DNA of 64,000 nucleotides from NCBI GenBank assembly GCA_022651245.1, contig JALCQM010000001.1, positions 99,531-163,530 on the forward strand, in the 5' to 3' direction. The notes beneath the pieces were generated by a model. It worked only from the letters and a program-made list of their open reading frames with translations. It was not told where the DNA came from and ran no database searches. This document shows positions 17,252-26,470 of this stretch, one piece after another. Both the position numbers and the translations under genes were made by a program. This DNA comes from Lactobacillus sp. GTDB taxonomy: Bacteria > Bacillota > Bacilli > Lactobacillales > Lactobacillaceae. Positions within the stretch are counted from its first letter, which is position 1, and the number at the start of each line of letters is the position of its first letter.

Positions 17252-18745
17252 TTACTCAAATTTAACTAAGCCCGCGGTAATTGTCTTAGTCGCCGGATAT
17301 ATCTGCTGATATAACCTATGTAACGTTTTATATTGCGCAACGTGTGCTGGAATCGGTCGATACGTCATCTTAATTGCAATAAACTTGGCTGCGCACTCGG
17401 CCAGAGTGTTAAACCATCCTAGGCCAACTGCAGCTATCATTGCTGCCCCCATACCTGGTCCCTGCTCACTTTCTAGTTGCACAATCGGAACATCAAATAT
17501 ATCTGCCTGAATCTGTAACCATAGTGTGCTTCTTGCTCCGCCACCAATAGAGACTATTTGCTTGAAGTCCTTCCCATTGGCGTTATAAATATCCAAGATA
17601 TCCTTAAAAGAAAAGATGATCCCTTCAAGCACCGCGCGAACAAAGTCTGGCCGGGTTTGTTTGCTATCTACTCCGACAAAACTCCCGCGAATCTTGGAAT
17701 CAGCATATGGCGTTCGCTCCCCAACAATATAAGGTGTAAACAATAAACCATGTGCGCCAATACTGGATTTATCAGCGCTGGCCACAAAGCCAGAAAACGT
17801 CTCCGCATCACCAAACGTCCGCTTTAACCAACTCAAACTATATCCGGCAGACAATGTCACCCCCATCGAATAGTAAGCGTCGGGCACTGCATGGTTGAAA
17901 AAGTGTAATTGTCCCGCATAATCTTTCCGTGCATTAGGCTCATACGCCAAGATCACGCCAGAGGTTCCAATTGAACACATTGCTCGCTGTGGCGAAAGAA
18001 TTCCAGCACCGATCGCACCACAAGCATTATCTGCGCCTCCACCAAATACTGCCGTATCCTGCTTTAATCCAGTGAGATTTGCATATTCGGGTGTTAATGT
18101 TCCAACTTTTGTGGTTGCTTCAACTAACGGTGGGCAAATTCTCATTGGAATAGAAAGTGCTTCGCAAATTTCTTGACTCCATTGCTTGGATTCAAGATCT
18201 AATAGCACTGTACCTGCGGCATCGGATAACTCCATCCCTAATACATCAGTCATACGGTAACGAACATAATCTTTTGGTAAAACAAACTTAGCTACTTGAG
18301 AAAAAATTTTCGGCTCGTTTTCTTTGACCCACAATAGCTTGGGAAGTGTGAACCCTTCTAAAGCACGATTTCGCGTGATCTTTATAAATTTCTGACCAAG
18401 CTTTGCTGAAATCTCCTCAGTTTGAGGTGTTGTACGCGTATCATTCCACAAAATGGCAGGGCGTAAGACTTTTCCGATCTGATCAAGCAATACAAGGCCA
18501 TGCATTTGACCGGAGTAACTTAGTCCCTCAATCTTTTCCTTATCAACACCACTAGTAGCAAGTACGGTCTGAATGGCCTTTGTCGTTCCTGTAATCCAAT
18601 CTTCTGGGTTCTGTTCACTGTAGCCTGGATGCGGTTGTTGCAAAGGATACGCTTCCGTAGCTTGAGCTGAAACATGGCCTTTAGCATCAACCAGCAATAC
18701 CTTAACAGCACTAGTGCCAAGATCTACACCGATGACATACTGCAT
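17252..18745 (-). CDS. xylB: Xylulokinase
   Basis: 497 residues, FGGY carbohydrate kinase making D-xylulose-5-phosphate from D-xylulose and ATP. Visible: phosphate 1 motif [11 protein letters not shown] at the N-terminus, SGQMHG, the conserved [14 protein letters not shown], and the FGGY end [26 protein letters not shown]. Start at ATG 18745 with GGAGGAAG 7 bp upstream; an earlier ATG lies before that site. It follows xylA with an 81-98 bp gap holding a hairpin. Confidence 0.95.
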   Translation of the reverse strand: MQYVIGVDLGTSAVKVLLVDAKGHVSAQATEAYPLQQPHPGYSEQNPEDWITGTTKAIQTVLATSGVDKEKIEGLSYSGQMHGLVLLDQIGKVLRPAILWNDTRTTPQTEEISAKLGQKFIKITRNRALEGFTLPKLLWVKENEPKIFSQVAKFVLPKDYVRYRMTDVLGMELSDAAGTVLLDLESKQWSQEICEALSIPMRICPPLVEATTKVGTLTPEYANLTGLKQDTAVFGGGADNACGAIGAGILSPQRAMCSIGTSGVILAYEPNARKDYAGQLHFFNHAVPDAYYSMGVTLSAGYSLSWLKRTFGDAETFSGFVASADKSSIGAHGLLFTPYIVGERTPYADSKIRGSFVGVDSKQTRPDFVRAVLEGIIFSFKDILDIYNANGKDFKQIVSIGGGARSTLWLQIQADIFDVPIVQLESEQGPGMGAAMIAAVGLGWFNTLAECAAKFIAIKMTYRPIPAHVAQYKTLHRLYQQIYPATKTITAGLVKFE

Positions 18746-18772
18746 ACGTTCTTCCTCCATGCGCTATCAAAA

Positions 18773-18831
18773 GGCACTCATACAGGCAGACATTGGCTTA
18801 AAACTGCCATTGCCAACGCAGTGTGAGTGCC
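18773..18831 (-). terminator. Hairpin between xylA and xylB
   Basis: GGCACTCA...TGAGTGCC with an inner TTGGC/GCCAA-type stem. Only a short T-stretch follows on the minus strand, so it may attenuate xylB or stabilise the xylA transcript end rather than stop transcription fully. Confidence 0.5.
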
Positions 18832-18841
18832 AATTTTATGA

Positions 18842-20182
18842 TTACTTCAGCGTGTCTATAATATAGCGGTTCAAGGTTGCTTCAAGTTCTTCCCAATGAC
18901 CTGATTTTGTAGCACTACGAATATCCGATTGAGGCCGATCGATGACTAGTTGATTCAAGCTCTTAAAATCTTCTTTACCCGCTTCAATATTTGCGCCGAC
19001 CCCAGTATCATAACTGCTATACCGATCAGCGACGAAGTTTTCCAGTACTTTATCTTGCTTAAGTTTTAATGCAACTTTCAAACCGGCAGCGAACGTATCC
19101 ATTCCGACGATATGTGCATAAAACATGTCGTCAGGTGTAAAGGAAGACCGCCGTGGCTTCGCGTCAAAGTTTAAGCCGCCCTTCCCTAAACCACCATTCT
19201 CTACAACCTCATACATCGCCATGGTTGTTTCGTATAAGTTTGTCGGAAATTGATCCAGATCCCAACCAATCAGCTTATCACCTTGGTTAGCATCCAAAGA
19301 GCCTAGCAGATTAGCACTACGAGCCACACGAATTTCATGCTGATAAGTATGCCCAGCTAGATTTGCATGGTTACCTTCCAAATTGAGCTTGTAAGTGCCC
19401 TCCAAGCCATATGTCTTCATAAATGCAATGGTAGTGGCAGCATCAAAATCATATTGATGCATCATTGGCTCTTTTGGTTTCGGCTCCAACAAAAGCTGAC
19501 CGGTATAGCCAATTTCTTTGGCATAATCAGCAGCCATGTTGAAGAACTGACCTAAATGATCTTGTTCTCGCTTCATATCAGTATTCAATAAGGATTCATA
19601 GCCTTCACGACCACCCCAGAATACATAGTTTTCCGCACCGACTTTCTTAGCTGTGTCCAAGCCTTCCTTGACTTGCGCCGCTGCAAAAGCGAACACGTCA
19701 GCAAATGGTGAGCTTGCTGCCCCAGCCACAAAACGCGGATTGGTAAACATATTCGCAGTATTCCACAAAACCTTCATGTGAGACGTCTTTTGATAATCAA
19801 CAAACATATCTGTAATTTCTTCCAGATTCTTGTTTGTTTCCCGCAAAGTATCCCCTTCAGGTGCAATATCGCGATCATGAAAACAGAAGAAGTCAACACC
19901 TAACTTGTCAAAGAACTCGAAAGCACCATCAACACGCGCTTTTGCCAAATCCATACCGGTTAGGCCATCCCAAGGCCGGATCGCCGTCCCATCACCAAAG
20001 ATATCATCAAGTTTTTGACCAAAAGTATGCCAGTAGGCCACGGAAAATCGTAACCAGTCACGCATTTTCTTACCACCAATGACTTCATCAGCATCGTAGT
20101 ACTGAAAGTTCAAGCCTGCTTTTAGTGAGCTAGTGCCGGTATATGGCACCTTACCAATATTGGGAAAATATGCTTGTTGCAT
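18842..20182 (-). CDS. xylA: Xylose isomerase
   Basis: 446 residues; converts D-xylose to D-xylulose. Catalytic region [12 protein letters not shown], metal-site segments [10 protein letters not shown] and [10 protein letters not shown], and GSLDANQGD are all present. The usual NHA(T)LAGH segment reads [17 protein letters not shown], with a Gly where Ala is common. Start ATG 20182 has GGAGG 8 bp upstream; 14 further in-frame codons are ignored. First gene of xylAB, under a good promoter with cre and a XylR-type site. Confidence 0.96.
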   Translation of the reverse strand: MQQAYFPNIGKVPYTGTSSLKAGLNFQYYDADEVIGGKKMRDWLRFSVAYWHTFGQKLDDIFGDGTAIRPWDGLTGMDLAKARVDGAFEFFDKLGVDFFCFHDRDIAPEGDTLRETNKNLEEITDMFVDYQKTSHMKVLWNTANMFTNPRFVAGAASSPFADVFAFAAAQVKEGLDTAKKVGAENYVFWGGREGYESLLNTDMKREQDHLGQFFNMAADYAKEIGYTGQLLLEPKPKEPMMHQYDFDAATTIAFMKTYGLEGTYKLNLEGNHANLAGHTYQHEIRVARSANLLGSLDANQGDKLIGWDLDQFPTNLYETTMAMYEVVENGGLGKGGLNFDAKPRRSSFTPDDMFYAHIVGMDTFAAGLKVALKLKQDKVLENFVADRYSSYDTGVGANIEAGKEDFKSLNQLVIDRPQSDIRSATKSGHWEELEATLNRYIIDTLK

Positions 20183-20235
20183 CTCGATACCTCCAAACGG
20201 TTTGTTTGTTATCCTTACTAACATTCAACGCACTT

Positions 20236-20286
20236 ACAGTACCACACACGTGCACTCGCTTCAAGAGAAACATTAAAACGTTTTCT
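20236..20286 (-). promoter_or_regulatory. xylA promoter with cre site
   Basis: Minus strand TTGAAG (20259-20264), 17-bp spacer, TACTGT (20236-20241). Immediately upstream is TTAAAACGTTTTCT (20273-20286), 13 of 14 matches to the cre consensus. The leader also holds TTAGTAAGGATAACAAACAA (about 20201-20220), a possible XylR operator half-site pair. Confidence 0.6.
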
Positions 20287-20327
20287 AAACTCCGGTGTTT
20301 TCCCCTTCTCACTAAAAGAGTGCACAT

Positions 20328-20374
20328 TAAAAAGCCTCTACATTAAGGTCTTAGTTAAGCCGTGGTGTAGAAGC
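20328..20374 (-). terminator. Terminator after xylR
   Basis: Minus strand GCTTCTACA...TGTAGAGGC (one mismatch) followed by TTTTT, 20 bp past the xylR stop and upstream of the xylA promoter. Confidence 0.55.
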
Positions 20375-20393
20375 ATCTTCTCTCAACTTATCG

Positions 20394-21548
20394 TCAGCTT
20401 GCACTAAGGCGCAACGTTAACGCCCCAAGGTCCAATGCCTGATGAACACACAAGGAGCACCCACCAAGAAGAACCGCATGATCGACATCATATGCTAGCT
20501 TGATTGTACCAACATTGTCCCTCATGCCGGAGAACTCCTCTTTGATCATGGTAAAGAGGGCCGGCCGGGTTGCAATCATAGCGGAATTTAGAATTATTTC
20601 TGTTGGTGCATAGGCATTGGCGACATTATGCATTAATACGGCCGTCAAGCGGCAGAACCGTTCCATTATTTCAAGAACATCGGGGTCCTTTGCATCATAC
20701 AGTGATAAGACGCTCCGGCGGTCAAGCGCTGCATTTCCTTTGACAGTTCGTACTTGATCAATGATCGCATCCTCGGAGCATAGCGACTCAATCTTGCAGT
20801 ATTCGTTCTGCTTAGCATCAAAGACTAAACTTCGCCCAATCTCCCCTGCGCGCCCATCCATCCCTCGATAAAGTTTACCGTTGATGATAATGCCGGCACC
20901 AATACCCTTATGGATACTAATCGTGATCTGATTAGATACCGTTGTATTCGCAAAATCTCTCTGACAGACCGCCGCCAGATTCGCCTCATTTTCTATAACG
21001 ACTGGGACATTCACTCGCGCTGTAAAATAATCCAACACAGTAGACGGTGCCATCTTAACAAAAGGTGAATCCAGAACCTGGCCATTAAAAATCACAGCGT
21101 GTACCGCGACTGCAATTCCTACCAACCCACGCTCTGTCTCTGGAAAACCAATCTGTTGAGTCAACTGAGTATTCATTAGATCTAACCGTTCCATGATCGA
21201 TAGCCCTAAAGCTTCAAAACGTTTAAAATGTGCGATTCTACCATCCAGATAATTCACCATCATATCAACATACTCAACGCCGACATCAAACGCTACAGTG
21301 TACCCTAATTGAGCATTGAATCGGAGCATCACAGGTTTACGTCCACCGCGACGAGAACTCTCGGCCTCCCCGACCTCAGTGATAAAGTGTTGATCAATCA
21401 AAGTCATCACCACCTGCGAAACAGTGACCTTATTCAATTTTAGGTCCTTTGAAACCTGTGCCCGTGAAATCGGACTGTTATTAAAAACATGCTGGAGAAC
21501 ATTTTGTTCGTTAAGCCGGCGTACTAGATTCTTACTTGTTGGGGTCAT
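20394..21548 (-). CDS. xylR: XylR-type ROK-family repressor
   Basis: 384 residues. N-terminal winged helix (ISRAQVSKDLKLNKVTVSQVV, about residues 27-47) joined to a ROK sugar-kinase-like domain (TVAFDVGVEYV, ISIHKGIGAGIIINGKLYRG, GRAGEIGR). The ROK zinc motif is incomplete (CKIESLCSE), as is common in repressors of this family. In other Firmicutes XylR represses xylAB until xylose binds. ATG 21548 has GGAGAGTG upstream; the frame runs 23 codons further back without support. Lies upstream of xylAB in the same direction, separated by a terminator. Confidence 0.88.
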   Translation of the reverse strand: MTPTSKNLVRRLNEQNVLQHVFNNSPISRAQVSKDLKLNKVTVSQVVMTLIDQHFITEVGEAESSRRGGRKPVMLRFNAQLGYTVAFDVGVEYVDMMVNYLDGRIAHFKRFEALGLSIMERLDLMNTQLTQQIGFPETERGLVGIAVAVHAVIFNGQVLDSPFVKMAPSTVLDYFTARVNVPVVIENEANLAAVCQRDFANTTVSNQITISIHKGIGAGIIINGKLYRGMDGRAGEIGRSLVFDAKQNEYCKIESLCSEDAIIDQVRTVKGNAALDRRSVLSLYDAKDPDVLEIMERFCRLTAVLMHNVANAYAPTEIILNSAMIATRPALFTMIKEEFSGMRDNVGTIKLAYDVDHAVLLGGCSLCVHQALDLGALTLRLSAS

Positions 21549-21688
21549 TTTCACTCTCCGGTTAGTATTATAAATTAACTTGACTGTATCGATTTCACAG
21601 AAGCTTGTCAACGACACCGCTGTTTAGCCCCGATCCCCAAGCTAGCCGGATGTGAACGATGGCCTAACCTCTTGAACCCTATAACATG

Positions 21689-21784
21689 AAAAAAAGCGAT
21701 ATAAACAAGAGGTCACAAGTCTCTATCGAATCCTCCAGCCACCAAAATAGGCCACCAGTTTTTTCAGTTCAAACTGGCGACCTC
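21689..21784 (-). terminator. Structured 3' region and terminator of the sor operon
   Basis: Minus strand: GAGGTC (21779-21784) pairs with GACCTC (21709-21714), enclosing CCAGTTT/AAACTGG (21755-21777). A run of seven T follows at 21689-21695. It is longer than an ordinary terminator. Confidence 0.55.
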
Positions 21785-21791
21785 TCATTTC

Positions 21792-22739
21792 TTATTCAGA
21801 ATCCTGCTGGTCGTAAATGATCTCATCAACAATGTCACTCGGATACACATGCAACGGCTTCAGGTTTTCACTCTCATCAAAATACAAAGCCGCTGTCCCT
21901 TCGCTGCCAAATAATTTGATCTTCTCGCGTAAGACCTGCTTTTGAATTTCATCGGCCGCTGGGGTCATGATCCAAGGCTCGTATTGGTCTGGCTTGCTGA
22001 GCACAGTATCCTTAATGCCTTGATAATACGGGAGCTTAATATCAGTCGAAATGTTTACTTTGGCGATGCCATGCGCGATTGCTTCTTTAATTTTAGCATC
22101 CGGATTATCTGAACCCCCATGTAGGACTAATGGCATTTTTAGACGATCATTCAACGCGGTCAGACGATCGATCTTGATGTCATTGTCCCCACTCGGATAT
22201 GGGCCATGCACCGTACCGATTGCAACCGCCAAATCATCGATGCCGGTCGTTTTAACAAATTCTGCGGCACTATCTGGATCTGTGTAGATCCGACCCATAT
22301 TCTGATCCGCGCGGGCATGCCGGTTGCCAATGCTACCAAGCTCGGCTTCGACCGCCACCCCAACGCGATGTGCGAGGTCCACCACTTGCTTGGTCGCCGC
22401 CATGTTCTCTTCAAAAGGCAATCCTGACGTATCGATCATTACCGAGTTCATTTGATCACGAACCGCGCGTAAGACGTCATTAATATCCCGACCATGGTCA
22501 AGATGCAATGCAACAGGAACGCTCGCGGTCAACGCTAACTCCCGTAAATACTTAACGATGGCACTCCCCATCAAATCATACTCATAAGGATGAACAGCCA
22601 AGATCACAGGGGCACGTAACTCTTCAGCGACAAGGACAATATTTTTACCAAACTCGCTATTACCGACATTGAACGCGCCAATAGCAAAATGCTGTTGATA
22701 AGCTTTGTCAACCAACGTCTTTGCAGACACCAGTACCAT
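21792..22739 (-). CDS. sorG: Class II ketose-bisphosphate aldolase of the sorbose locus
   Basis: 315 residues, zinc aldolase of the FbaA/GatY/KbaY type that splits fructose- or tagatose-1,6-bisphosphate to triose phosphates. Zinc and phosphate sites: HLDHG (about residue 83), GTVHGPY and LHGGSD, with NISTDIK near the end. Start ATG 22739. Position at the end of sorFABCD matches the sorG gene of the L. casei sorbose operon as I recall it. The sugar epimer used cannot be decided here. Confidence 0.88.
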   Translation of the reverse strand: MVLVSAKTLVDKAYQQHFAIGAFNVGNSEFGKNIVLVAEELRAPVILAVHPYEYDLMGSAIVKYLRELALTASVPVALHLDHGRDINDVLRAVRDQMNSVMIDTSGLPFEENMAATKQVVDLAHRVGVAVEAELGSIGNRHARADQNMGRIYTDPDSAAEFVKTTGIDDLAVAIGTVHGPYPSGDNDIKIDRLTALNDRLKMPLVLHGGSDNPDAKIKEAIAHGIAKVNISTDIKLPYYQGIKDTVLSKPDQYEPWIMTPAADEIQKQVLREKIKLFGSEGTAALYFDESENLKPLHVYPSDIVDEIIYDQQDSE

Positions 22740-22763
22740 CTCAATGGCCTCCTTCGGCTATGC

Positions 22764-22910
22764 TCAACTGGGCCAGACCCCGAATCCAATGATCAAGATG
22801 CCAGCCACAACATACAACCAATTGATGTTTCCCTTTTGCCGTTTCATTAACAGACCTGTCGTCCCTAACAAGACGCCGATCGCGACGACTAACCAATTGA
22901 CCATACTCAT
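22764..22910 (-). CDS. 48-residue two-helix membrane protein in the sor operon
   Basis: Starts MSMVNWLVVAIGVLLG at ATG 22910, with AAAGGGG 7 bp upstream, and ends GFGVWPS. Two hydrophobic stretches (about residues 5-20 and 30-45) are separated by a basic loop MKRQKGNIN. It begins 17 bp after the IID stop and ends 24 bp before sorG, so it is co-transcribed. It may modulate or stabilise the PTS permease. I do not recognise a named family. Confidence 0.65.
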   Translation of the reverse strand: MSMVNWLVVAIGVLLGTTGLLMKRQKGNINWLYVVAGILIIGFGVWPS

Positions 22911-22927
22911 CAGCGCCCCTTTCCAAG

Positions 22928-23776
22928 TTAGCCTAAAATACCTAATCCGTAACCAGCAATCCCAACGGCGAATAGTGCGAAGATCAAGACGATCGGATTG
23001 ACCTTTTTCTTCATCAGATAACCACATAGTAAGGTCAGACCCAAGGCTAATAGTCCCGGACAGAATTGATCCAAAATGTTTTGTACAGTGGTGATCGTAG
23101 TCTTACCGCCTGTCGTCGTCTTAGAAATCACTAGTGGCACATTAATGGTTGTCCATTTCGTGACTAACACGCCCATGATGAACAGGCCCAAAACCGTTGC
23201 CCCTTCTGTAATTTTCTGCAACAAGTTGCCGGTCATATCTTGAACTAAAGCTAAACCACGATTCAAGCCCAGCTTCAGACCATACCACTTAAAGCTGATT
23301 CGGATCGCATTAAAGGCAAAAAAGAACAAGATTGGGCCGAGCCAGGATCCCTGTAGTGCCAAGGATGCGCCTAGGGCAGCTAGGATTGGGCGAATAGTGC
23401 CCCACATGATGGGGTCACCAACACCGGCCAACGGTCCCATCAAACCAACTTTGAAACTGTTGATCGTCCCATCGTCGATATCCTCGCCACGCGCCTTCGC
23501 CTCTTCAAGCGCCATTGTCACGCCGAGGATTGGCCCAACCATGGCAGGTGTTGTGTTAAAGAAGACCAAATGACGCTTTAAGGCGGCTGCTTGATCCTTT
23601 TTATCGTGATAGACTCGCTTGATTGTTGGAATCATGTCCACACAAAACGCTAACGCATGGATACGTTCATAGTTAAAAGAGGCCTGTTGAAAGTTTGAAT
23701 ATAAGAATGTTTGGAAAATATCCTTTTTCGTTAATGTCGTCTTTATCGGCTGCTTATCGTTACTCACAATCGTCAT
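22928..23776 (-). CDS. sorD: PTS sorbose-class IID component
   Basis: 282 residues. Landmarks FQTFLYSNFQQASFNYERIH, KRHLVFFNTTPAMVGP and the GLMGPLAGVGDPIMWGT loop. Membrane component pairing with IIC. In the L. casei sor operon these four subunits import L-sorbose as L-sorbose-1-phosphate. Confidence 0.92.
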   Translation of the reverse strand: MTIVSNDKQPIKTTLTKKDIFQTFLYSNFQQASFNYERIHALAFCVDMIPTIKRVYHDKKDQAAALKRHLVFFNTTPAMVGPILGVTMALEEAKARGEDIDDGTINSFKVGLMGPLAGVGDPIMWGTIRPILAALGASLALQGSWLGPILFFFAFNAIRISFKWYGLKLGLNRGLALVQDMTGNLLQKITEGATVLGLFIMGVLVTKWTTINVPLVISKTTTGGKTTITTVQNILDQFCPGLLALGLTLLCGYLMKKKVNPIVLIFALFAVGIAGYGLGILG

Positions 23777-23785
23777 CCCCCTTTG

Positions 23786-24613
23786 CTAATCGTCTAGCTC
23801 ATCTTCTGGCAACTCGGCACTATCCGAATTCGCCGCTGCAGGACTTGGTGTGCCTCCCTTAGGCAAATTGAACTTAGGATTAAGCTGAACATAGATGATC
23901 GCTAGGATCAGGCCAACACCACCGAATGCAAGCAGGCTAAGCTTCAAATAACCGCCTAGAATAAACCCTAAATAGAAAAATGGCATGAGGTATTTAACGC
24001 TCATCATGTTGAGAATCATCGCGTACCCAACCACTACGATGAAGCCACCTGCAACCGCTAGCCCTCCTGTGACGACTTTGGGCAAGGCATCTAATAGATG
24101 CTGAATCCCGGTTGGACTAACGAAAAAAGCGACAATCGTTGTTGGAATCGAAACCCGTAACGCTTGGATCGCTAACGCACCAAAATGCAACCAGACGAGT
24201 GCACGGAAATTTGCTTTTTCTGCTTCACGATCAGCGGCATGTTGGAAAACAACTGTAATTGTCCGCGCAAACACAGTTAACACTTGACCTGCAGCCGCAA
24301 CCGGCAACGCGATCGCAATCCCTTTTTGAATATCTTGATGGCCAACGATGACTAAAATTGTCGAAATCGTGCTAGCTAATGCGGAATCAGGGGACTGTGC
24401 TGCTCCGATGTTCATCCACCCTAAAGCAATTAATTCCAAAGTTCCGCCTAGGATAATCCCGGTTTTGGCATCTCCCAGGATTAACCCCATGATCGAACAG
24501 GCAATCAGCGGCCGATGGGTTTCAAATTCGTCTAACACACTACCCATGCCTGTAATCGAAGACCAAATAAAGATCAGAATAATGGTAAATAGGCCAATTT
24601 GCATCGTATTCAC
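23786..24613 (-). CDS. sorC: PTS sorbose-class IIC component
   Basis: 275 residues, polytopic. GSVLDEFETHRPLIACSIMG near the start and LGGTLELIALGWMNIGAAQ are characteristic of the mannose/sorbose IIC family; the tail is acidic (SAELPEDELDD). Its start overlaps the IIB stop by 4 bases. Confidence 0.93.
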   Translation of the reverse strand: MNTMQIGLFTIILIFIWSSITGMGSVLDEFETHRPLIACSIMGLILGDAKTGIILGGTLELIALGWMNIGAAQSPDSALASTISTILVIVGHQDIQKGIAIALPVAAAGQVLTVFARTITVVFQHAADREAEKANFRALVWLHFGALAIQALRVSIPTTIVAFFVSPTGIQHLLDALPKVVTGGLAVAGGFIVVVGYAMILNMMSVKYLMPFFYLGFILGGYLKLSLLAFGGVGLILAIIYVQLNPKFNLPKGGTPSPAAANSDSAELPEDELDD

Positions 24614-25110
24614 TCCTTCTCAGGACCGAAAGCATCGTTAATTTTCGCAATAATGTCACCGCTCGGATCTGTTTTGACCACCCGTAAATCTAACTTCACG
24701 CCTTCTTTGGCCAACGCTCTGAACGACTCAACATCTTGTTGGTTCAAAGAAATTGCCTTGGTGACTTGCTTTTTGCCTTCTTTGAATTGCATTCCCCCAA
24801 TGTTTAGAACAGGAATAGGGACGCCACTACGGACCAACTCAAGTGCCTCAGTTGGATTGGTAAAGAGGTAAAACACCTTATCATCAGCGTACTTGGGGTT
24901 ATTGAACACCGCCGTTGCCTTAGGAACATCGACAATGTTCACCTTCATGCCAGGAGGGGCGGCCTGCTTTAACAAGGTCTTACGGATCCCATCTCGATAG
25001 ACCTCTTCGCTCACAACAATGATCCGATCGGCATTTGCTTCTTTGGACCAGACCGTCGTCACCTGACCATGAATCAGCCGATCATCAATCCGAGCTAACG
25101 TTATGATCAT
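24610..25110 (-). CDS. sorB: PTS sorbose-class IIB component
   Basis: 166 residues. Phosphorylated His14 in IDDRLIHGQVTTVW. NIGGMQFKEGKKQVTKAISL is typical of the class. Stop of IIA and start of IIB overlap by one base (TAATG), indicating coupling. Confidence 0.93.
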   Translation of the reverse strand: MIITLARIDDRLIHGQVTTVWSKEANADRIIVVSEEVYRDGIRKTLLKQAAPPGMKVNIVDVPKATAVFNNPKYADDKVFYLFTNPTEALELVRSGVPIPVLNIGGMQFKEGKKQVTKAISLNQQDVESFRALAKEGVKLDLRVVKTDPSGDIIAKINDAFGPEKE

Positions 25111-25526
25111 TAAAAATCATCCTCCTCTTCATTTTCTTTAAGGACGCTACTCAAAACCTTGGTGAATTCTGGCTTTTCTTGTTCGATCTTCATCACAACC
25201 TGGGGAATCGATTCATTATCGGCTGAGGTCGCCAATTCAAGCAACATTGGCAAACACATGCCTGCGATCACATCCTCCGCCTTATGGTGCAAGACCAATC
25301 CAGCCGCCGCATTGTACGGTGTTCCCGAAAAAAGATCGACAACGATTAATGTCTCTTCACGCTTTTGCGGGTCAATTTTGGCTTCGATTTTAGCAGTGAG
25401 CGAGGCCAATCCTTCACCTGGCTGAAAACTCAACGGATGAAAGTTTGGCACTTTACCAAAAATCATCTCAACCGCTTCCTTGAATGCGATTGCCGTATTT
25501 GCATGTCCGACCATGATCACTTCCAT
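25110..25526 (-). CDS. sorA: PTS sorbose-class IIA component
   Basis: 138 residues. His8 in IMVGHANTA receives phosphate from HPr; VDLFSGTPYN is the class motif. ATG 25526 is chosen because GAAGGTG precedes it; the longer frame continues into the sorF 3' end. C-terminus is strongly acidic (ENEEEDDF). Confidence 0.92.
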   Translation of the reverse strand: MEVIMVGHANTAIAFKEAVEMIFGKVPNFHPLSFQPGEGLASLTAKIEAKIDPQKREETLIVVDLFSGTPYNAAAGLVLHHKAEDVIAGMCLPMLLELATSADNESIPQVVMKIEQEKPEFTKVLSSVLKENEEEDDF

Positions 25527-25539
25527 AATTTCACCTTCT

Positions 25540-26340
25540 CTATCCGCGGGACTTCCCACCTGCGACATTGGTCGTCACACCGGTCACATAACTGGCACGA
25601 TCCGACAAATAATAGTTGACCAAATCAGCGACTTCGCTTAACTTGCCACTACGCCCTAAAGGTGTCGTTGAGGTAGACGAATAGCCTTTTCTAATCGCCG
25701 CAACCGTCGTGCCGCGGGTATGTGCCAACGCCTCTTCATAGGATAACGTCCGCAACCCGGTGGCCTCCATAATCCCCGGGGCCACCCCGATCACGCGAAT
25801 ATTATGCTGGCCAAGTTCTTTTGCCCACGAACGCGTAAAGCCGTTGATCGCAGCCTTTGATGCTGAATAAATACTTTGGCCCACAGAACCTTCTAATCCG
25901 GCTTCGGAGGACATATTGACGACAACGCCACGATTTTGTTCCAGCATCACGCGAATGGCTGCTTGAGAAACTAAGAAGACACTCTTTAAGTTGACGTTGA
26001 TGATCTTCTGGAAGGTCTCTTCGTTTAGCTCATACGTGCCATTGGGGTCATCGGGATCCACGATCATTCGTGGCAGATTGATCCCAGCGTTATTGACCAC
26101 GCCCCAAAGTGAACCGGTGATGGCGCGCGCTGTTTGCACCATACTTTCAACTGCAGCCTTGTCTGTGACATCCGTCTTGACAAAGGTTAACTGCGAATGC
26201 TTAAATTCACCTTCTTTAAGATCTGCATTAACCACATTAGCGCCATTACTAATCAACTCGCGAACGATCGCATCCCCAATACCAGAGGAACCACCAGTCA
26301 CAATAACCGTCTTATCTGTTAAGCCTAACCAATCAGCCAT
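25540..26340 (-). CDS. sorF: SDR-family sorbitol-6-phosphate 2-dehydrogenase
   Basis: 266 residues. Rossmann motif TGGSSGIG near residue 15, NNAGIN, catalytic Ser and YSASK, then the sugar-binding region. Oxidises D-sorbitol-6-phosphate, formed from sorbose-1-phosphate by SorE, to fructose-6-phosphate. ATG 26340 with GGGGGA upstream is preferred to the ORF start 11 codons earlier. First gene of the minus-strand sor operon; a close paralogue lies at 50487-51293. Confidence 0.88.
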   Translation of the reverse strand: MADWLGLTDKTVIVTGGSSGIGDAIVRELISNGANVVNADLKEGEFKHSQLTFVKTDVTDKAAVESMVQTARAITGSLWGVVNNAGINLPRMIVDPDDPNGTYELNEETFQKIINVNLKSVFLVSQAAIRVMLEQNRGVVVNMSSEAGLEGSVGQSIYSASKAAINGFTRSWAKELGQHNIRVIGVAPGIMEATGLRTLSYEEALAHTRGTTVAAIRKGYSSTSTTPLGRSGKLSEVADLVNYYLSDRASYVTGVTTNVAGGKSRG

Positions 26341-26353
26341 TCGAAATCCCCCA

Positions 26354-26369
26354 TTCACATTTGTTAAAA
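26354..26369. promoter_or_regulatory. SorR-type box 1 (sorF leader)
   Basis: TTCACATTTGTTAAAA just before sorF. One of five sites of the form TTCACA-N-TTGTGAA in the sor locus. Confidence 0.5.
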
Positions 26370-26409
26370 ACATTGTTGTGTCTTAATTCACTTTTGATTA
26401 TAATTCGTT

Positions 26410-26423
26410 TGTAAGCCCTTGCA
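26410..26423. promoter_or_regulatory. cre-like site in the sorF/sorR interval
   Basis: TGTAAGCCCTTGCA has 13 of 14 positions of the CcpA consensus; the central CG is changed to CC. Confidence 0.4.
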
Positions 26424-26441
26424 ATATTTGAATCGCAAAAA

Positions 26442-26457
26442 CTCACATTTGTGAAAA
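26442..26457. promoter_or_regulatory. SorR-type box 2 (before sorR)
   Basis: CTCACATTTGTGAAAA, a good TCACA..TGTGA palindrome, 14 bp upstream of the sorR start. Confidence 0.55.
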
Positions 26458-26470
26458 AGGAAATGATACG

